This document shows, piece by piece, positions 52,935-60,906 of a stretch of 64,000 nt of DNA. Each line of letters opens with the position of its first letter. Within the stretch, counting starts at the first letter, position 1. A model generated the notes under the pieces. It was not told the DNA's origin. It searched no databases and saw only the letters and a list, made by a program, of their open reading frames with translations. Where the stretch lies: positions 1-64,000 of the forward strand of contig NZ_BJDJ01000009.1 in the NCBI RefSeq assembly GCF_005405085.1. Direction: 5' to 3'. A program made the position numbers and the translations under genes. The DNA is from Lactiplantibacillus daowaiensis (lineage in GTDB: Bacteria > Bacillota > Bacilli > Lactobacillales > Lactobacillaceae).

Positions 52935-53674
52935 TTGGGTGTCACCACCATTCCAAAGCCACAACCACATAAAGTGGCAATTAATAGGGCGATATTACCT
53001 GGGAACCACCGCATTAGGAAATACATCAAGATTGCCACAAATAAGACCACGATCAATTGGGTCCGCAAGGTCTTACTACGATCGGTGATGATTTGCAGAT
53101 AGAGTAAGCCGATAAACATGCCGACTACCGCAAAATCCAGGCCAAACTGGTTCGGGTCAGCAATGAGATTCCCTAACAAACAACCGATGACCGTCGCAAT
53201 CGCCCAGACAACGTAGGCCAATAAGTTAGCCCCATGCATCCAACGTGGGCTTAAAGTTTGCTTGGTTTGATTAAGTTTGTTCATGCTAAGTGCAAACGTT
53301 TCATCGGTTAAGAGCGTCCCGATGGCGATGTTATGCGCTAAGGAATCCTTTTTAAAGTATTGGGCGATGGACATGCTCATTAAAATCATCCGTGAGTTAA
53401 TGAGAAAAGTGGAGAGCACAATGGCCGAAATCGGACTGCCGGCGAGTAACATACTGATCATAATAAACTGAGCGGACCCGGCGTAGACGATTAGTGACAT
53501 GATTAAAACGGCTAAAACGGATAAATGACTGGTGTTAGCGACGATGCCCATCGCTAGGCCCACGCCAATATAGCCGAATAAGGTTGGAACCACGTCTTTT
53601 AAGCCGCTTTTAAATGTTAATTCAGCATTGATAGCAATGCGCCTCCTTTTTATATGTATGGTTTTGGCAGACAA
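52931..53674 (-). CDS. azlC: AzlC-family branched-chain amino acid exporter subunit, start uncertain
   Basis: The frame gives up to 247 residues with about seven hydrophobic segments; KSGLKDVVPTLFGYIGVGLAMG and SLIVYAGSAQFIMISML are AzlC blocks. The end overlaps azlD by four bases. The N-terminus is unclear. AAAAGGAGG (53642-53650) is a strong ribosome site, but the in-frame codon just after it is ATT, while the nearby TTG (53637) and ATG (53628) are in another frame that soon stops. The TTG at 53674 lies before the site. A small 5' indel is likely; with the broken azlD, the transporter may be lost. Confidence 0.78.
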   Translation of the reverse strand: MSAKTIHIKRRRIAINAELTFKSGLKDVVPTLFGYIGVGLAMGIVANTSHLSVLAVLIMSLIVYAGSAQFIMISMLLAGSPISAIVLSTFLINSRMILMSMSIAQYFKKDSLAHNIAIGTLLTDETFALSMNKLNQTKQTLSPRWMHGANLLAYVVWAIATVIGCLLGNLIADPNQFGLDFAVVGMFIGLLYLQIITDRSKTLRTQLIVVLFVAILMYFLMRWFPGNIALLIATLCGCGFGMVVTPK

Positions 53675-53869
53675 GGGCGAAGTCGACTAGATGTCAGGAC
53701 CGTTTGACACCGGACTATCCCTAAAAACCGATACCTACTAGTCTACACTTTTTGGTGAAAATAATGAAGATTATTATCATTACATTTTAATTTTTAGGCC
53801 ATGAAATTATTGCTTGCATTTGTTCGTCAGTGGGCGTAACATAAGCTCATTGATTTTGAGAAAGGACAA

Positions 53870-54100
53870 ATGGTGAGAGAAATGACTCTGGAACAATTAG
53901 CAGCCCAAAGTGGGGTCGCTGCTGATAAAATCGTTGCCTACACTAAAGCGGGCTTATTACCTTGTAAAGATGAACATGCCACGTTTAGTGCTGACGATCA
54001 ATATTGGCTAGATATGGTCAATTGCTTCTTAGAAAATGGCTCATCCCTTGAGGATCTAAAAGATTTGATGCCACTTTGCGAGCAATGTGCAGCAAATTAA
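53870..54100 (+). CDS. Small MerR-like HTH protein
   Basis: The protein has 76 residues from the ATG at 53870 (alternative ATG 53882). It is only the MerR-type HTH and wing (LEQLAAQSGVAADKIVAYTKAGLLP), without a dimerisation coiled coil; it ends LCEQCAAN with two cysteines three residues apart that might bind a metal. AAAGGA precedes it. It may be a compact regulator. Confidence 0.7.
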   Translation: MVREMTLEQLAAQSGVAADKIVAYTKAGLLPCKDEHATFSADDQYWLDMVNCFLENGSSLEDLKDLMPLCEQCAAN

Positions 54101-54123
54101 GATAAGCTAAATGCAATTATTTT

Positions 54124-54166
54124 TAACGCGATATTTTGGTCACGAAGCCAAAGTATCGCGTTTTTA
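54124..54166 (+). terminator. Terminator of the small MerR-like gene
   Basis: AACGCGATATTTTGG pairs with CCAAAGTATCGCGTT (one G-U), and five T follow. Confidence 0.82.
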
Positions 54167-54217
54167 GATTACTCGGGACATAAAAAGGATTGCTACAACG
54201 TAACGTCGTGGCCAACA

Positions 54218-54258
54218 AAAAAGGCGTGTTCGCATTGCATTTGCGAACACGTCTTTTG
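54218..54258 (-). terminator. Terminator of the MFS-DUF4811 operon
   Basis: On the minus strand GACGTGTTCGCA pairs with TGCGAACACGCC (one G-U), and a T run follows. Confidence 0.8.
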
Positions 54259-54288
54259 ACGTTAAGTGTCACGGTGAAGCGTTAGAAT

Positions 54289-55011
54289 TTAGTTACTACT
54301 TTTTGCTTCTTGAATCATGCTAGCCATTGCTTGAGCTTGATACTTAGCAGCAGCGGCTTTTTCGAGCTTAGCTAATTGGGCTTTACTCATGGTTGGATTC
54401 TTAACCATTGCGGCTTTGACTTCGTTTTCAACATAGACTTTAGCCCGCGACTTCAAGGTCTTTTGTTGTTGTTTAACGAGTTGACTCAACTTTTTAGCTT
54501 GGGTCGTACTTAAAACGACCCAGCTCTTCTTCACATAGAAGGTATTTTGGCGTTTAATTAATTGTTTATTGTTATCTGCAATACTAAACCAGAACTTCAT
54601 GGCGTTACTGGTGTATTCCCAACGGGTGGTTTTGGTGACCAACTTGGTCGTGCCAGTGGTCTTTTTAACCGTGTTAGTCGTCTTAACACTTGCAGCTGTG
54701 TGACTCACTTTCTTTTGACTAGCGGTTTGTTTATAAATATAAACCCGGTGCTTGTCAGCAGTCCCCACTGATTGATATAACAACAAGTCCATGGCTTTGC
54801 TGCTACCAGCCGAAGCTAATGTCGTGGTTTTAGTGGTGGTGACTTGCTTCATCCCAAAGTGATGGCTATCGTTAGCGACAACGCCAACTAGTGACCCGAC
54901 TAAGGCAATCCCGAAGATGCCGGTCAAGATGAGCCGAGTTGCGGACGATTTCATATAAACGAAGGTTAAGAATAACGCAATCGTACTAATTACTAATAAA
55001 ACGAGAATCAT
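54289..55011 (-). CDS. DUF4811-family membrane protein
   Basis: The protein has 240 residues. Two N-terminal hydrophobic segments (about 1-20 and 27-46) lead into an extracytoplasmic Thr/Lys-rich domain that ends in a long helix with many Ala and Lys. DUF4811 proteins occur in lactobacilli beside multidrug MFS genes. Its ATG shares the A of the upstream TAA (TAATG at 55011), so it is coupled to the MFS gene and may be its accessory subunit. Confidence 0.87.
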   Translation of the reverse strand: MILVLLVISTIALFLTFVYMKSSATRLILTGIFGIALVGSLVGVVANDSHHFGMKQVTTTKTTTLASAGSSKAMDLLLYQSVGTADKHRVYIYKQTASQKKVSHTAASVKTTNTVKKTTGTTKLVTKTTRWEYTSNAMKFWFSIADNNKQLIKRQNTFYVKKSWVVLSTTQAKKLSQLVKQQQKTLKSRAKVYVENEVKAAMVKNPTMSKAQLAKLEKAAAAKYQAQAMASMIQEAKSSN

Positions 55012-56483
55012 TAGTCTTGGACCTCCTTCGTTACTGGTTTAACTGAATGTGCTTTGCCCTTCATAAAGAAAGCGACCACTAAGCCAACGAGACAGAAGGC
55101 GACCGCAACGTAGAACGCGGCGTGATAGCCATTTAAAGTGGCATCAAAGTATTTGTCTTTGTATGATAATGGGTTGCTCTTAATCAAGCTGTGCGCTGGC
55201 TTTTGATCAGCAGTGACGTTTGATAAGACGGAAGTTAAAATCGCAGTCCCAATTGAACTGGCAATTTGACGCGTCGTGTTGTTGACGGCGGTCCCATGGC
55301 CCATCATATCAACTGGTAAAGCGTTCATCCCAGCAGTAGTTGCGGGCATCATAACCATTGAAATCCCAAACATCCGTAAAGCATACAAGATGACGATATA
55401 GACTGTTGCCGTATTGCGGGTGATGAAGATAAATGGAATTGTCCCAGCGGTTAATAAGAACATCCCTAAGATTGATAGGCGTTTAGCCCCAAAACGGTCA
55501 AAGGCGCGACCGGTAATTGGACTCATAACCCCCATCATCAAGGCCCCAGCAAGCAAGGTTAACCCAGAGTGGAACGCTGAGAAGCCATGAATGATTTGTA
55601 AGTACAATGGAATGACCATTTCGGCCCCAACCATCGCCATGTTGGTTACAGAGCTTAAAATCGCGGCAACCGTAAACTCAGCATGCTTGAAGACGCGGAA
55701 TTCCAAGAAAGGTTTTTCCATCGTCAATTGACGCCAAACAAAGAGGGCAATGAAGATAACCCCAACGATTAAAGTCGTTAAAACTTTGGCTGAAGTCCAG
55801 CCGTCGTCCCCAACTGATGAGAAGCCATATAGGAGGCTCCCAAAACCAAGGGTTGACATGGCTAATGATAAGAAGTCGAGTTTTGGTTTTGAGGTTTCCA
55901 AGACGTTGGCCATAAAGAAGAAGCCGGCGATCAAGACGATCGCTACGATTGGGATGATCATCCCAAATAAGTCACGCCAGCTCATGTTATCAATGACCCA
56001 ACCAGAAAGGGTCGGGCCAATGGCAGGTGCTAAACCGATGACGATCCCGGCCATCCCCATGGCAGCCCCACGTTTATCAGCGGGGAAAATCGTTAACATA
56101 ATCGTTTGTAAGAGTGGCATCGTAACCCCGACCCCAACGGCTTGGATCAAACGACCAGTTAATAATAGTTGGAAATTAGGTGCGGTAAAACAAATAATCG
56201 TCCCAATTTCAAAAATCGTCATGGCTGATAAGTACAACCATTTCGTGCTAAAGCGGGTGCTTAGCCAAGCACTAACGGGAATCATGATCCCGTTGACTAA
56301 TAAGAAGCCGGTTGTTAACCATTGCACCGTGGAAGTGGTAATATCGAAGGCCTTCATTAAAGTTGGAAAGGCGGTCGTTAAAATCGTTTGGTTAAGCACG
56401 GTACAAAAAGTACCAACTAATAAAATTGCAATGAGCAAACCTCGTTTGTATGGTTTCCCATTCGTATCAACAGCAGTTGACAA
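55011..56483 (-). CDS. DHA2-family MFS drug exporter (EmrB/QacA type)
   Basis: The protein has 490 residues and fourteen predicted membrane helices. LNQTILTTAFPTLMKAFDI is the TM1 motif D1-like block and GRLIQAVGVGVTMPLLQ contains motif C. It is a proton-drug antiporter with unknown substrate. It forms an operon with DUF4811 and lies divergent from a MerR regulator at 56613. Confidence 0.93.
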   Translation of the reverse strand: MSTAVDTNGKPYKRGLLIAILLVGTFCTVLNQTILTTAFPTLMKAFDITTSTVQWLTTGFLLVNGIMIPVSAWLSTRFSTKWLYLSAMTIFEIGTIICFTAPNFQLLLTGRLIQAVGVGVTMPLLQTIMLTIFPADKRGAAMGMAGIVIGLAPAIGPTLSGWVIDNMSWRDLFGMIIPIVAIVLIAGFFFMANVLETSKPKLDFLSLAMSTLGFGSLLYGFSSVGDDGWTSAKVLTTLIVGVIFIALFVWRQLTMEKPFLEFRVFKHAEFTVAAILSSVTNMAMVGAEMVIPLYLQIIHGFSAFHSGLTLLAGALMMGVMSPITGRAFDRFGAKRLSILGMFLLTAGTIPFIFITRNTATVYIVILYALRMFGISMVMMPATTAGMNALPVDMMGHGTAVNNTTRQIASSIGTAILTSVLSNVTADQKPAHSLIKSNPLSYKDKYFDATLNGYHAAFYVAVAFCLVGLVVAFFMKGKAHSVKPVTKEVQD

Positions 56484-56517
56484 GTAAATCCCTTCTCTCT
56501 AAAAAACTACGTTGTCT

Positions 56518-56546
56518 AATATAATCGGATTTGCTATTTTTGTCAA
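56518..56546 (-). promoter_or_regulatory. Promoter of the MFS operon
   Basis: On the minus strand TTGACA (56541-56546) and TATATT (56518-56523) are separated by 17 bases. It lies immediately next to the divergent regulator promoter. Confidence 0.8.
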
Positions 56547-56551
56547 CAAAC

Positions 56552-56579
56552 TTGACACGAATATTAAAAAATATATACT
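56552..56579 (+). promoter_or_regulatory. Promoter of the MerR regulator
   Basis: TTGACA (56552-56557) and TATACT (56574-56579) are separated by 16 bases, back to back with the MFS promoter. Confidence 0.8.
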
Positions 56580-56612
56580 TAATACTGGAAATCATAGAAA
56601 AGAGGCTATTTC

Positions 56613-57086
56613 GTGAACAATCAAAACGAGTTGTTTTTTAAAAACTTCAAAGCGCAAATCAATAAACACCAATTCACCGTCGGTATTAGCGACTTAGCAA
56701 AGACGACTGGGGTGTCACAGACCCAACTACGTTATTGGGAACAAAAGGGTTACATTCATAGTGCTAAGGCTACTGAGAAGAATACGACCCATCGGTTTTC
56801 ATATGGAACTTTAATGCGGGTTCACTTCATTAAAGCGATGTTAGATGAAGGATTTACGTTAGCGGCGGCGGCCCAAATGGCCAGTCAACGTTCAAACCAA
56901 ATGGAAATGATGCGCATTTTTGTCATGAATGCCTTTCAAGGCATGGAAGAGCGGGAAGGCCATCATATGATTAACTTAGGGTACTTTGACGAAGCCCATA
57001 CAAAAGTTTTATATTGTTATATTGCGGATGAAACGGTTCATTACCGGGTTTTTCCAGAAAATAAGACTAATGACGCTGCCTTCTAG
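56613..57086 (+). CDS. MerR-family regulator divergent from the MFS exporter
   Basis: The protein has 157 residues from a GTG. After about 20 N-terminal residues comes a winged HTH (ISDLAKTTGVSQTQLRYWEQKGYI). The C-terminal part is short, helical and then beta-rich. Back-to-back promoters make it very likely that it controls the MFS-DUF4811 operon. The promoter spacers are 16 and 17 bases, so it may act as a repressor. Confidence 0.9.
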   Translation: MNNQNELFFKNFKAQINKHQFTVGISDLAKTTGVSQTQLRYWEQKGYIHSAKATEKNTTHRFSYGTLMRVHFIKAMLDEGFTLAAAAQMASQRSNQMEMMRIFVMNAFQGMEEREGHHMINLGYFDEAHTKVLYCYIADETVHYRVFPENKTNDAAF

Positions 57087-57404
57087 CTTGTGAAAACGAT
57101 TAATTAATGGTAAATTTAAGGCGGTAAGAGTCGGTAAGTCACTCGGACAATCAAGTTTTCCGCTTGCCAATCGATCTAATGGCTGGATTGGCTGTTGTCA
57201 TGTTGGTCGTGTTTTGAAGTTTAACTTTGCAAAAGGATTTACAACAGAGCGCGAAACAGCGCTGAGAGATGCCTGGCATGTACCAGGTAGTGATCGTGCA
57301 TAAAACAACGTGTAATCGAATTCTAGAAGTAGTGTTCAATTGTCCGGTGATGATTCTTACTAGTGGGGCCCAAGTGATGCGGGAAAGCTTGGGTCTCTTT
57401 TTTG
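57087..57404 (+). ncRNA. Candidate structured transcript ending at a terminator
   Basis: No gene is supported here. Two local hairpins (AGCGC/GCGCT at 57248-57263 and CCTGG/CCAGG at 57272-57287) precede a Rho-independent terminator at 57366-57403 that no nearby gene needs, since the MerR stop lies 280 bases upstream. It could be a small RNA or a long 3' UTR. It matches no RNA family that I recognise. Confidence 0.35.
57366..57403 (+). terminator. Terminator
   Basis: GGGCCCAAG pairs with CTTGGGTCT (two G-U pairs) across a 13-base loop, and six T follow. Confidence 0.75.
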
Positions 57405-57423
57405 TTAGAGTGTGAGCGAGGGT

Positions 57424-57585
57424 GGGTTGCCAGTGAGCATTGCTACGCTAAGTCAATTAGCCGGCGTTCTTCCGGCTGGTTGACTTAGCGTAGCAAGCGG
57501 AGCTGGCAGCCCGAGCGAACACGTTTCGACTCGCTAAATAGGAACGGACACCATTTAACTTAACGGGCCGAAACGTGTTCGGCCA
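57424..57585. repeat. Nested long inverted repeats, unknown element
   Basis: TTGCTACGCTAAGTCAA (57440-57456) pairs perfectly with 57480-57496. It encloses AGCCGG/CCGGCT and is enclosed by GGGTTGCCAG/CTGGCAGCCC (57424-57433 and 57503-57512). Next comes CGAACACGTTTCG (57516-57528) with its exact complement at 57569-57581. The element is more GC-rich than its surroundings. Confidence 0.85.
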
Positions 57586-57694
57586 ACCTGGGGCTTCCGC
57601 TTAGCTACACTATGGGACTATGCCGGAAAAGCACCGTCATAATCCCCCAGCTAGGCTAATGCTCAGCCCCAACCCGGTTGACCTCACAGGCTAA

Positions 57695-57729
57695 CAAAAA
57701 AAGACGCCCAAGCATCAGCTTGCGGCGTC
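57695..57729 (-). terminator. Terminator of the 114-residue gene
   Basis: On the minus strand GACGCCGCAAGC pairs with GCTTGGGCGTC around a short loop (GACGCC/GGCGTC and CAAGC/GCTTG), and seven T follow. Confidence 0.82.
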
Positions 57730-57753
57730 CATCAAATTGTTGTCATTATTAAA

Positions 57754-58098
57754 TTAAGATTTAGCAACTTGGGCAAAGTGGCTGGCGTACCATTCATCCC
57801 AGTCTAATGCGGGATTACCACTTTCAAAGTACTTTTGATCCAAGCGGTCAATCAAGTTGAGGTAGTCTTGATAAGAAAAGTCAACACTGTCAGTTAGCCG
57901 TTGGGCCTTGGTCATGAAGCGGGACAAATTCATGTGTTCGTTAATGTCGGTCATAAAGTTGACGACATCATAGTTAGACATTAACTCAAGATTGTTAGCA
58001 TCAAACAGACGTTGATAAAACTTGGCAAAGTCTTCAACGGCCTTGCGTTGTAAGCTACCATTCAGTTGAGTAATTGATAATTGAGCATCATCATTCAC
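57754..58098 (-). CDS. Hypothetical helical protein
   Basis: The protein has 114 residues from a GTG nine bases after AAGGAGG. It is acidic and almost wholly helical (AVEDFAKFYQRLFDANNLEL; FSYQDYLNLIDRLDQKYF), with no membrane segment. I do not recognise a family. It lies divergent from the DtxR-type regulator. Confidence 0.72.
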   Translation of the reverse strand: MNDDAQLSITQLNGSLQRKAVEDFAKFYQRLFDANNLELMSNYDVVNFMTDINEHMNLSRFMTKAQRLTDSVDFSYQDYLNLIDRLDQKYFESGNPALDWDEWYASHFAQVAKS

Positions 58099-58351
58099 GA
58101 TGCGGTTCCTCCTTAGTATTGCACGCTACCAGTTAAAATTAGGGTTAAATTTAAAACGGTTGCAACCAAATTGCTTTGGTTTGCGCTACAATTTAATTAT
58201 GGCACGATGTCGGATAGCTCGCAAGCAATTAAAGGGTGGAATCAACGCGAAACCACGGCCTTTAGTGGCAAAAATATTAAAATTGTAGTACGATAGGTGA
58301 ACTATCACTAATCAAGCACGATAGATAAATTAGTTGAGGTGAAGGATATTC

Positions 58352-58999
58352 ATGACCCCCATGAAGGAAGATTATTTAAAAATTATTTTCGAACTTGGCG
58401 GTACAAAGAAAAAGGTGTCCAATAAGCAGATTGCATTAAGCTTGGACATTGCGGCCGGTTCAGTGACTGAAATGGTCGGTAAACTGGTACAAGAAGGTTT
58501 AGCTAAGCACACCCCGTATGCTGGGATTTCATTAACTAAAAAAGGTATTCGTTATGCCGAAACCTTGGTTCGTAAGCATCGAATTTGGGAAGACTTTTTA
58601 GTTGATAAGTTAGGCTACGATTTACCGGATGTGCATACTGAAGCCGAAGTTCTGGAACACGTCACTAGTGAACGATTAGTCGATTCACTAGAAAGCTTCT
58701 TAGATCATCCCACCCATTGTCCACACGGTGGTGCAATCCCAGACAAGGATGGTCATTATCAAGAAGATAGCCATACCGCTTTAGCAGATGCTGAAGATGG
58801 TAGTGAAGTCGTGATTGAACGGTTCATTGACAATCATGATTTGTTAGTTTATTTACACGACATTACATTGGAAATTGGTCAAACGGTTAAAGTGGTTAAA
58901 CATGATCCGTTTGAAGGCCCCGTAACGATTGAAGTTGAAAAGACCGGCCAACAAATCCCAGTTAGCTACAAAGCGGCCCACAATATTTTTGTTAAATGA
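58352..58999 (+). CDS. DtxR/MntR-family metal-dependent regulator
   Basis: The protein has 215 residues: a winged HTH (1-65; NKQIALSLDIAAGSVTEMVGKL), a metal-binding dimerisation domain (66-140) with the HPTHCPHGGAIP motif and several His/Glu ligands, and a C-terminal SH3-like/FeoA domain (about 145-215). Such proteins bind DNA with Mn2+ or Fe2+ and repress metal uptake genes. No transporter is adjacent. GAGGTGAAGG lies before the ATG. Confidence 0.92.
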   Translation: MTPMKEDYLKIIFELGGTKKKVSNKQIALSLDIAAGSVTEMVGKLVQEGLAKHTPYAGISLTKKGIRYAETLVRKHRIWEDFLVDKLGYDLPDVHTEAEVLEHVTSERLVDSLESFLDHPTHCPHGGAIPDKDGHYQEDSHTALADAEDGSEVVIERFIDNHDLLVYLHDITLEIGQTVKVVKHDPFEGPVTIEVEKTGQQIPVSYKAAHNIFVK

Positions 59000-59118
59000 T
59001 GTGAAATATTCGGAATATCCTGAACAAATTTACCATTTTGACGATTGATATTCTGATTTTTTTATTGCGCCATAAAGAAATTTAGCGAATTCGTGTGATT
59101 AGCTATCCTTTTCAAAAA

Positions 59119-59132
59119 CAATATGCTACAAT
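59119..59132 (+). promoter_or_regulatory. Extended -10 promoter of the cold shock gene
   Basis: TGCTACAAT gives an extended -10 with TACAAT at 59127-59132 and a weak -35. The transcript would have a 5' leader of about 115 bases, typical of cold shock genes. Confidence 0.55.
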
Positions 59133-59254
59133 TACTCTTGTAGCTTGGTTAGGTAATTTTGGTCAGATCGTTTCAATAAACTATCCCCATTTGCACCGAA
59201 TCATGATATACATTAATTTATATGTGCAAAAAAGCACTAGGAGGATTTTTTATT

Positions 59255-59455
59255 ATGGAACATGGAACAGTTAAATGGTTTAACGCCGATAAAGGTTTTG
59301 GTTTTATTACTCGCGAAAACGGTAGCGATGTATTCGTACATTTCTCAGCTATCCAAGAAGACGGCTTCAAGACTCTTGAAGAAGGCCAAGCTGTAGCATT
59401 CGACGTTGAAGAAAGCGATCGTGGCCCACAAGCAGTTAACGTTACTAAAGACTAA
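59255..59455 (+). CDS. Cold shock protein
   Basis: The ATG at 59255 follows AGGAGG (start [10 protein letters not shown]), giving 66 residues. KGFGFI (RNP1) and VFVHF (RNP2) are intact. It is an OB-fold RNA chaperone of the CspA family. The long leader before it suggests translational control by temperature. A terminator follows. Confidence 0.96.
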   Translation: MEHGTVKWFNADKGFGFITRENGSDVFVHFSAIQEDGFKTLEEGQAVAFDVEESDRGPQAVNVTKD

Positions 59456-59497
59456 TTAACAGCTTAAACGGCTAATTTCTAAGTGATTAGAAATTAT

Positions 59498-59536
59498 AAA
59501 CCGACTAACGGAAGCAATTTCGTTAGTCGGTTTTTT
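59498..59536 (+). terminator. csp terminator
   Basis: AAACCGACTAACG pairs perfectly with CGTTAGTCGGTTT across a ten-base loop, and a T run follows. Confidence 0.9.
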
Positions 59537-59627
59537 TATGCACATTTTTTGAGAAAAAAGACTAGGCGCCACGTCACTTTTAGCTTAAAGTTAAGCTATA
59601 AAGTTTTGAGAAGAGGTGGGTACCGTG

Positions 59628-60369
59628 ATGACCACGGACGAATTAATTATTGCCACATGTTTAAAGGCAGGACAGATCATGGTGGAAAATGGCTCAGAAA
59701 TTTCGCGGGTCGATGATACGATGTTGCGAATTGCACAAAATGCTGGTGTGACTGGGGCGAATACTTATGTCACGATTACAGGGGTTATGATGTCGATTCA
59801 AGGTAGAAATGCCACTCAGATTGCGGCGATTAATAAGCGCACGATTGACTTAGAGAAGGTGTCACAAGTCAATCAACTGTCACGCTCTTGCGGCCCACCA
59901 AATTGATTTACCAACCTTACATGCGCAATTAGGCCAACTGGACCGGGCCTCACGCTCATTTCCGTTATGGCTGCAACTCGTTGGGGCGGCTTTGGTTAGT
60001 GGGCCGTTGATGATCATGTTCCGACATGAAGTGGTGAATACATGGCCTACCGTTGTGATTGGGATTTTAGGGTACTTAGTCTTCTATTTATTAAATCGTT
60101 ATTTAAAAATCAAGTTTCTCAGTGAATTGGTGGCGGCCTTAACGATCGGTTTTACCGCTGAATGGGCCGTGATGCTCGGGTGGGGAACGAATATCAATGA
60201 CATTATTATTGGGGCTTTGATGCCGCTCGTGCCCGGGGTCCCGTTGACCAATGCAGTCCGAGATATTTTAGCTGGTAACTTTGTCAGTGGTCCAGCGCGA
60301 GCGGTGGAAGCTTTGATTAGTGCGGCTGCGCTGGGATTTGGCATCGCCGTTGTGATTACGCTATTTTAG
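59628..60369 (+). pseudogene. Threonine/serine exporter (ThrE-like) N-terminal subunit, frameshifted
   Basis: The first frame from ATG 59628 (MTTDELIIATCLKAG) encodes the soluble N-terminal part of a ThrE-like family and then runs to a stop at 59904 just after VSQVNQLSRS. In the next frame the protein resumes at once with LAAHQIDLPTLHAQLG and continues through about four hydrophobic segments to 60369. The frames differ by one base, so an extra base near 59884-59892 (the CGCTCTTGCGG stretch) broke the gene. The second gene of the exporter pair follows intact. Confidence 0.9.
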
Positions 60370-60380
60370 GAGGAGTAGGC

Positions 60381-60836
60381 ATGGCAATTATTGGTCAATT
60401 GGCGTTAGCCTATGTGGCCGTCCTGGGATTTGGGCTAATTATCAATATTCCGAGGCGCGCTTTAAATATTGCAGGGTGGATTGGGACCTTAACGTGGGGG
60501 TTTTATTTGATCGTGCAAGCGTTTGATGGTGGCGTGGTCTTAGGCAGCTTTATTGGGTCATTAGGTATTGGGGTTTTAAGCAATTTTGCGGCGCATTATA
60601 AAAAGATGCCCTCGATTATTTTTAACATTCCTAGTTTGGTGTCATTTGTGCCGGGGAGTCAGGCGTACCAAATGGTTCGTAACTTTGCGTTAAGCAATTA
60701 TTTAACGGCCGTTGGCTTCATGTTACAAGTCGTGATGATAACTGGGGCGATTGCACTAGGTTTTTTGATTGCCGAATTAACCAATCGCTTGATTGCATTT
60801 TGTCGACAGCAGTGGGTTCGGTTAAAACAGGATTGA
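60381..60836 (+). CDS. Threonine/serine exporter second subunit (ThrE_2/DUF3815)
   Basis: The protein has 151 residues with four to five hydrophobic segments, including the FVPGSQAYQ motif of the ThrE_2 family. Together with the upstream subunit it would export threonine and serine; that subunit is frameshifted, so this protein may be an orphan. It starts 11 bases after the upstream stop, with GGAGGAG before the ATG. Confidence 0.88.
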   Translation: MAIIGQLALAYVAVLGFGLIINIPRRALNIAGWIGTLTWGFYLIVQAFDGGVVLGSFIGSLGIGVLSNFAAHYKKMPSIIFNIPSLVSFVPGSQAYQMVRNFALSNYLTAVGFMLQVVMITGAIALGFLIAELTNRLIAFCRQQWVRLKQD

Positions 60837-60860
60837 TCAGCTTTAAAATTAAACGCCAAA

Positions 60861-60899
60861 AAAGGCCACTGCGAAGTTGTTGTTCGCAGTGGCCTTTAG
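60861..60899. terminator. Bidirectional terminator
   Basis: AAAGGCCACTGCGAA pairs with TTCGCAGTGGCCTTT across a seven-base loop between convergent genes. Confidence 0.9.
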
Positions 60900-60906
60900 T
60901 TATGAT

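Noticed and set aside
55750-56487. 245-codon frame opposite the MFS gene
   Set aside because: Mirror of a long membrane protein gene; Lys/Pro/Ile-rich and without a ribosome site.
57151-57339. 62-codon minus-strand frame in the structured gap
   Set aside because: No ribosome site; Cys/Thr-rich translation; lies in the region of RNA-like hairpins.
58199-58288. 29-codon frame MARCRIARKQLKGG...
   Set aside because: Basic and plausible as a small protein, but I see no ribosome site before its ATG, so it is not called.
59483-59716. 77-codon frame after csp
   Set aside because: It runs through the csp terminator and into the ThrE-like gene in another frame.
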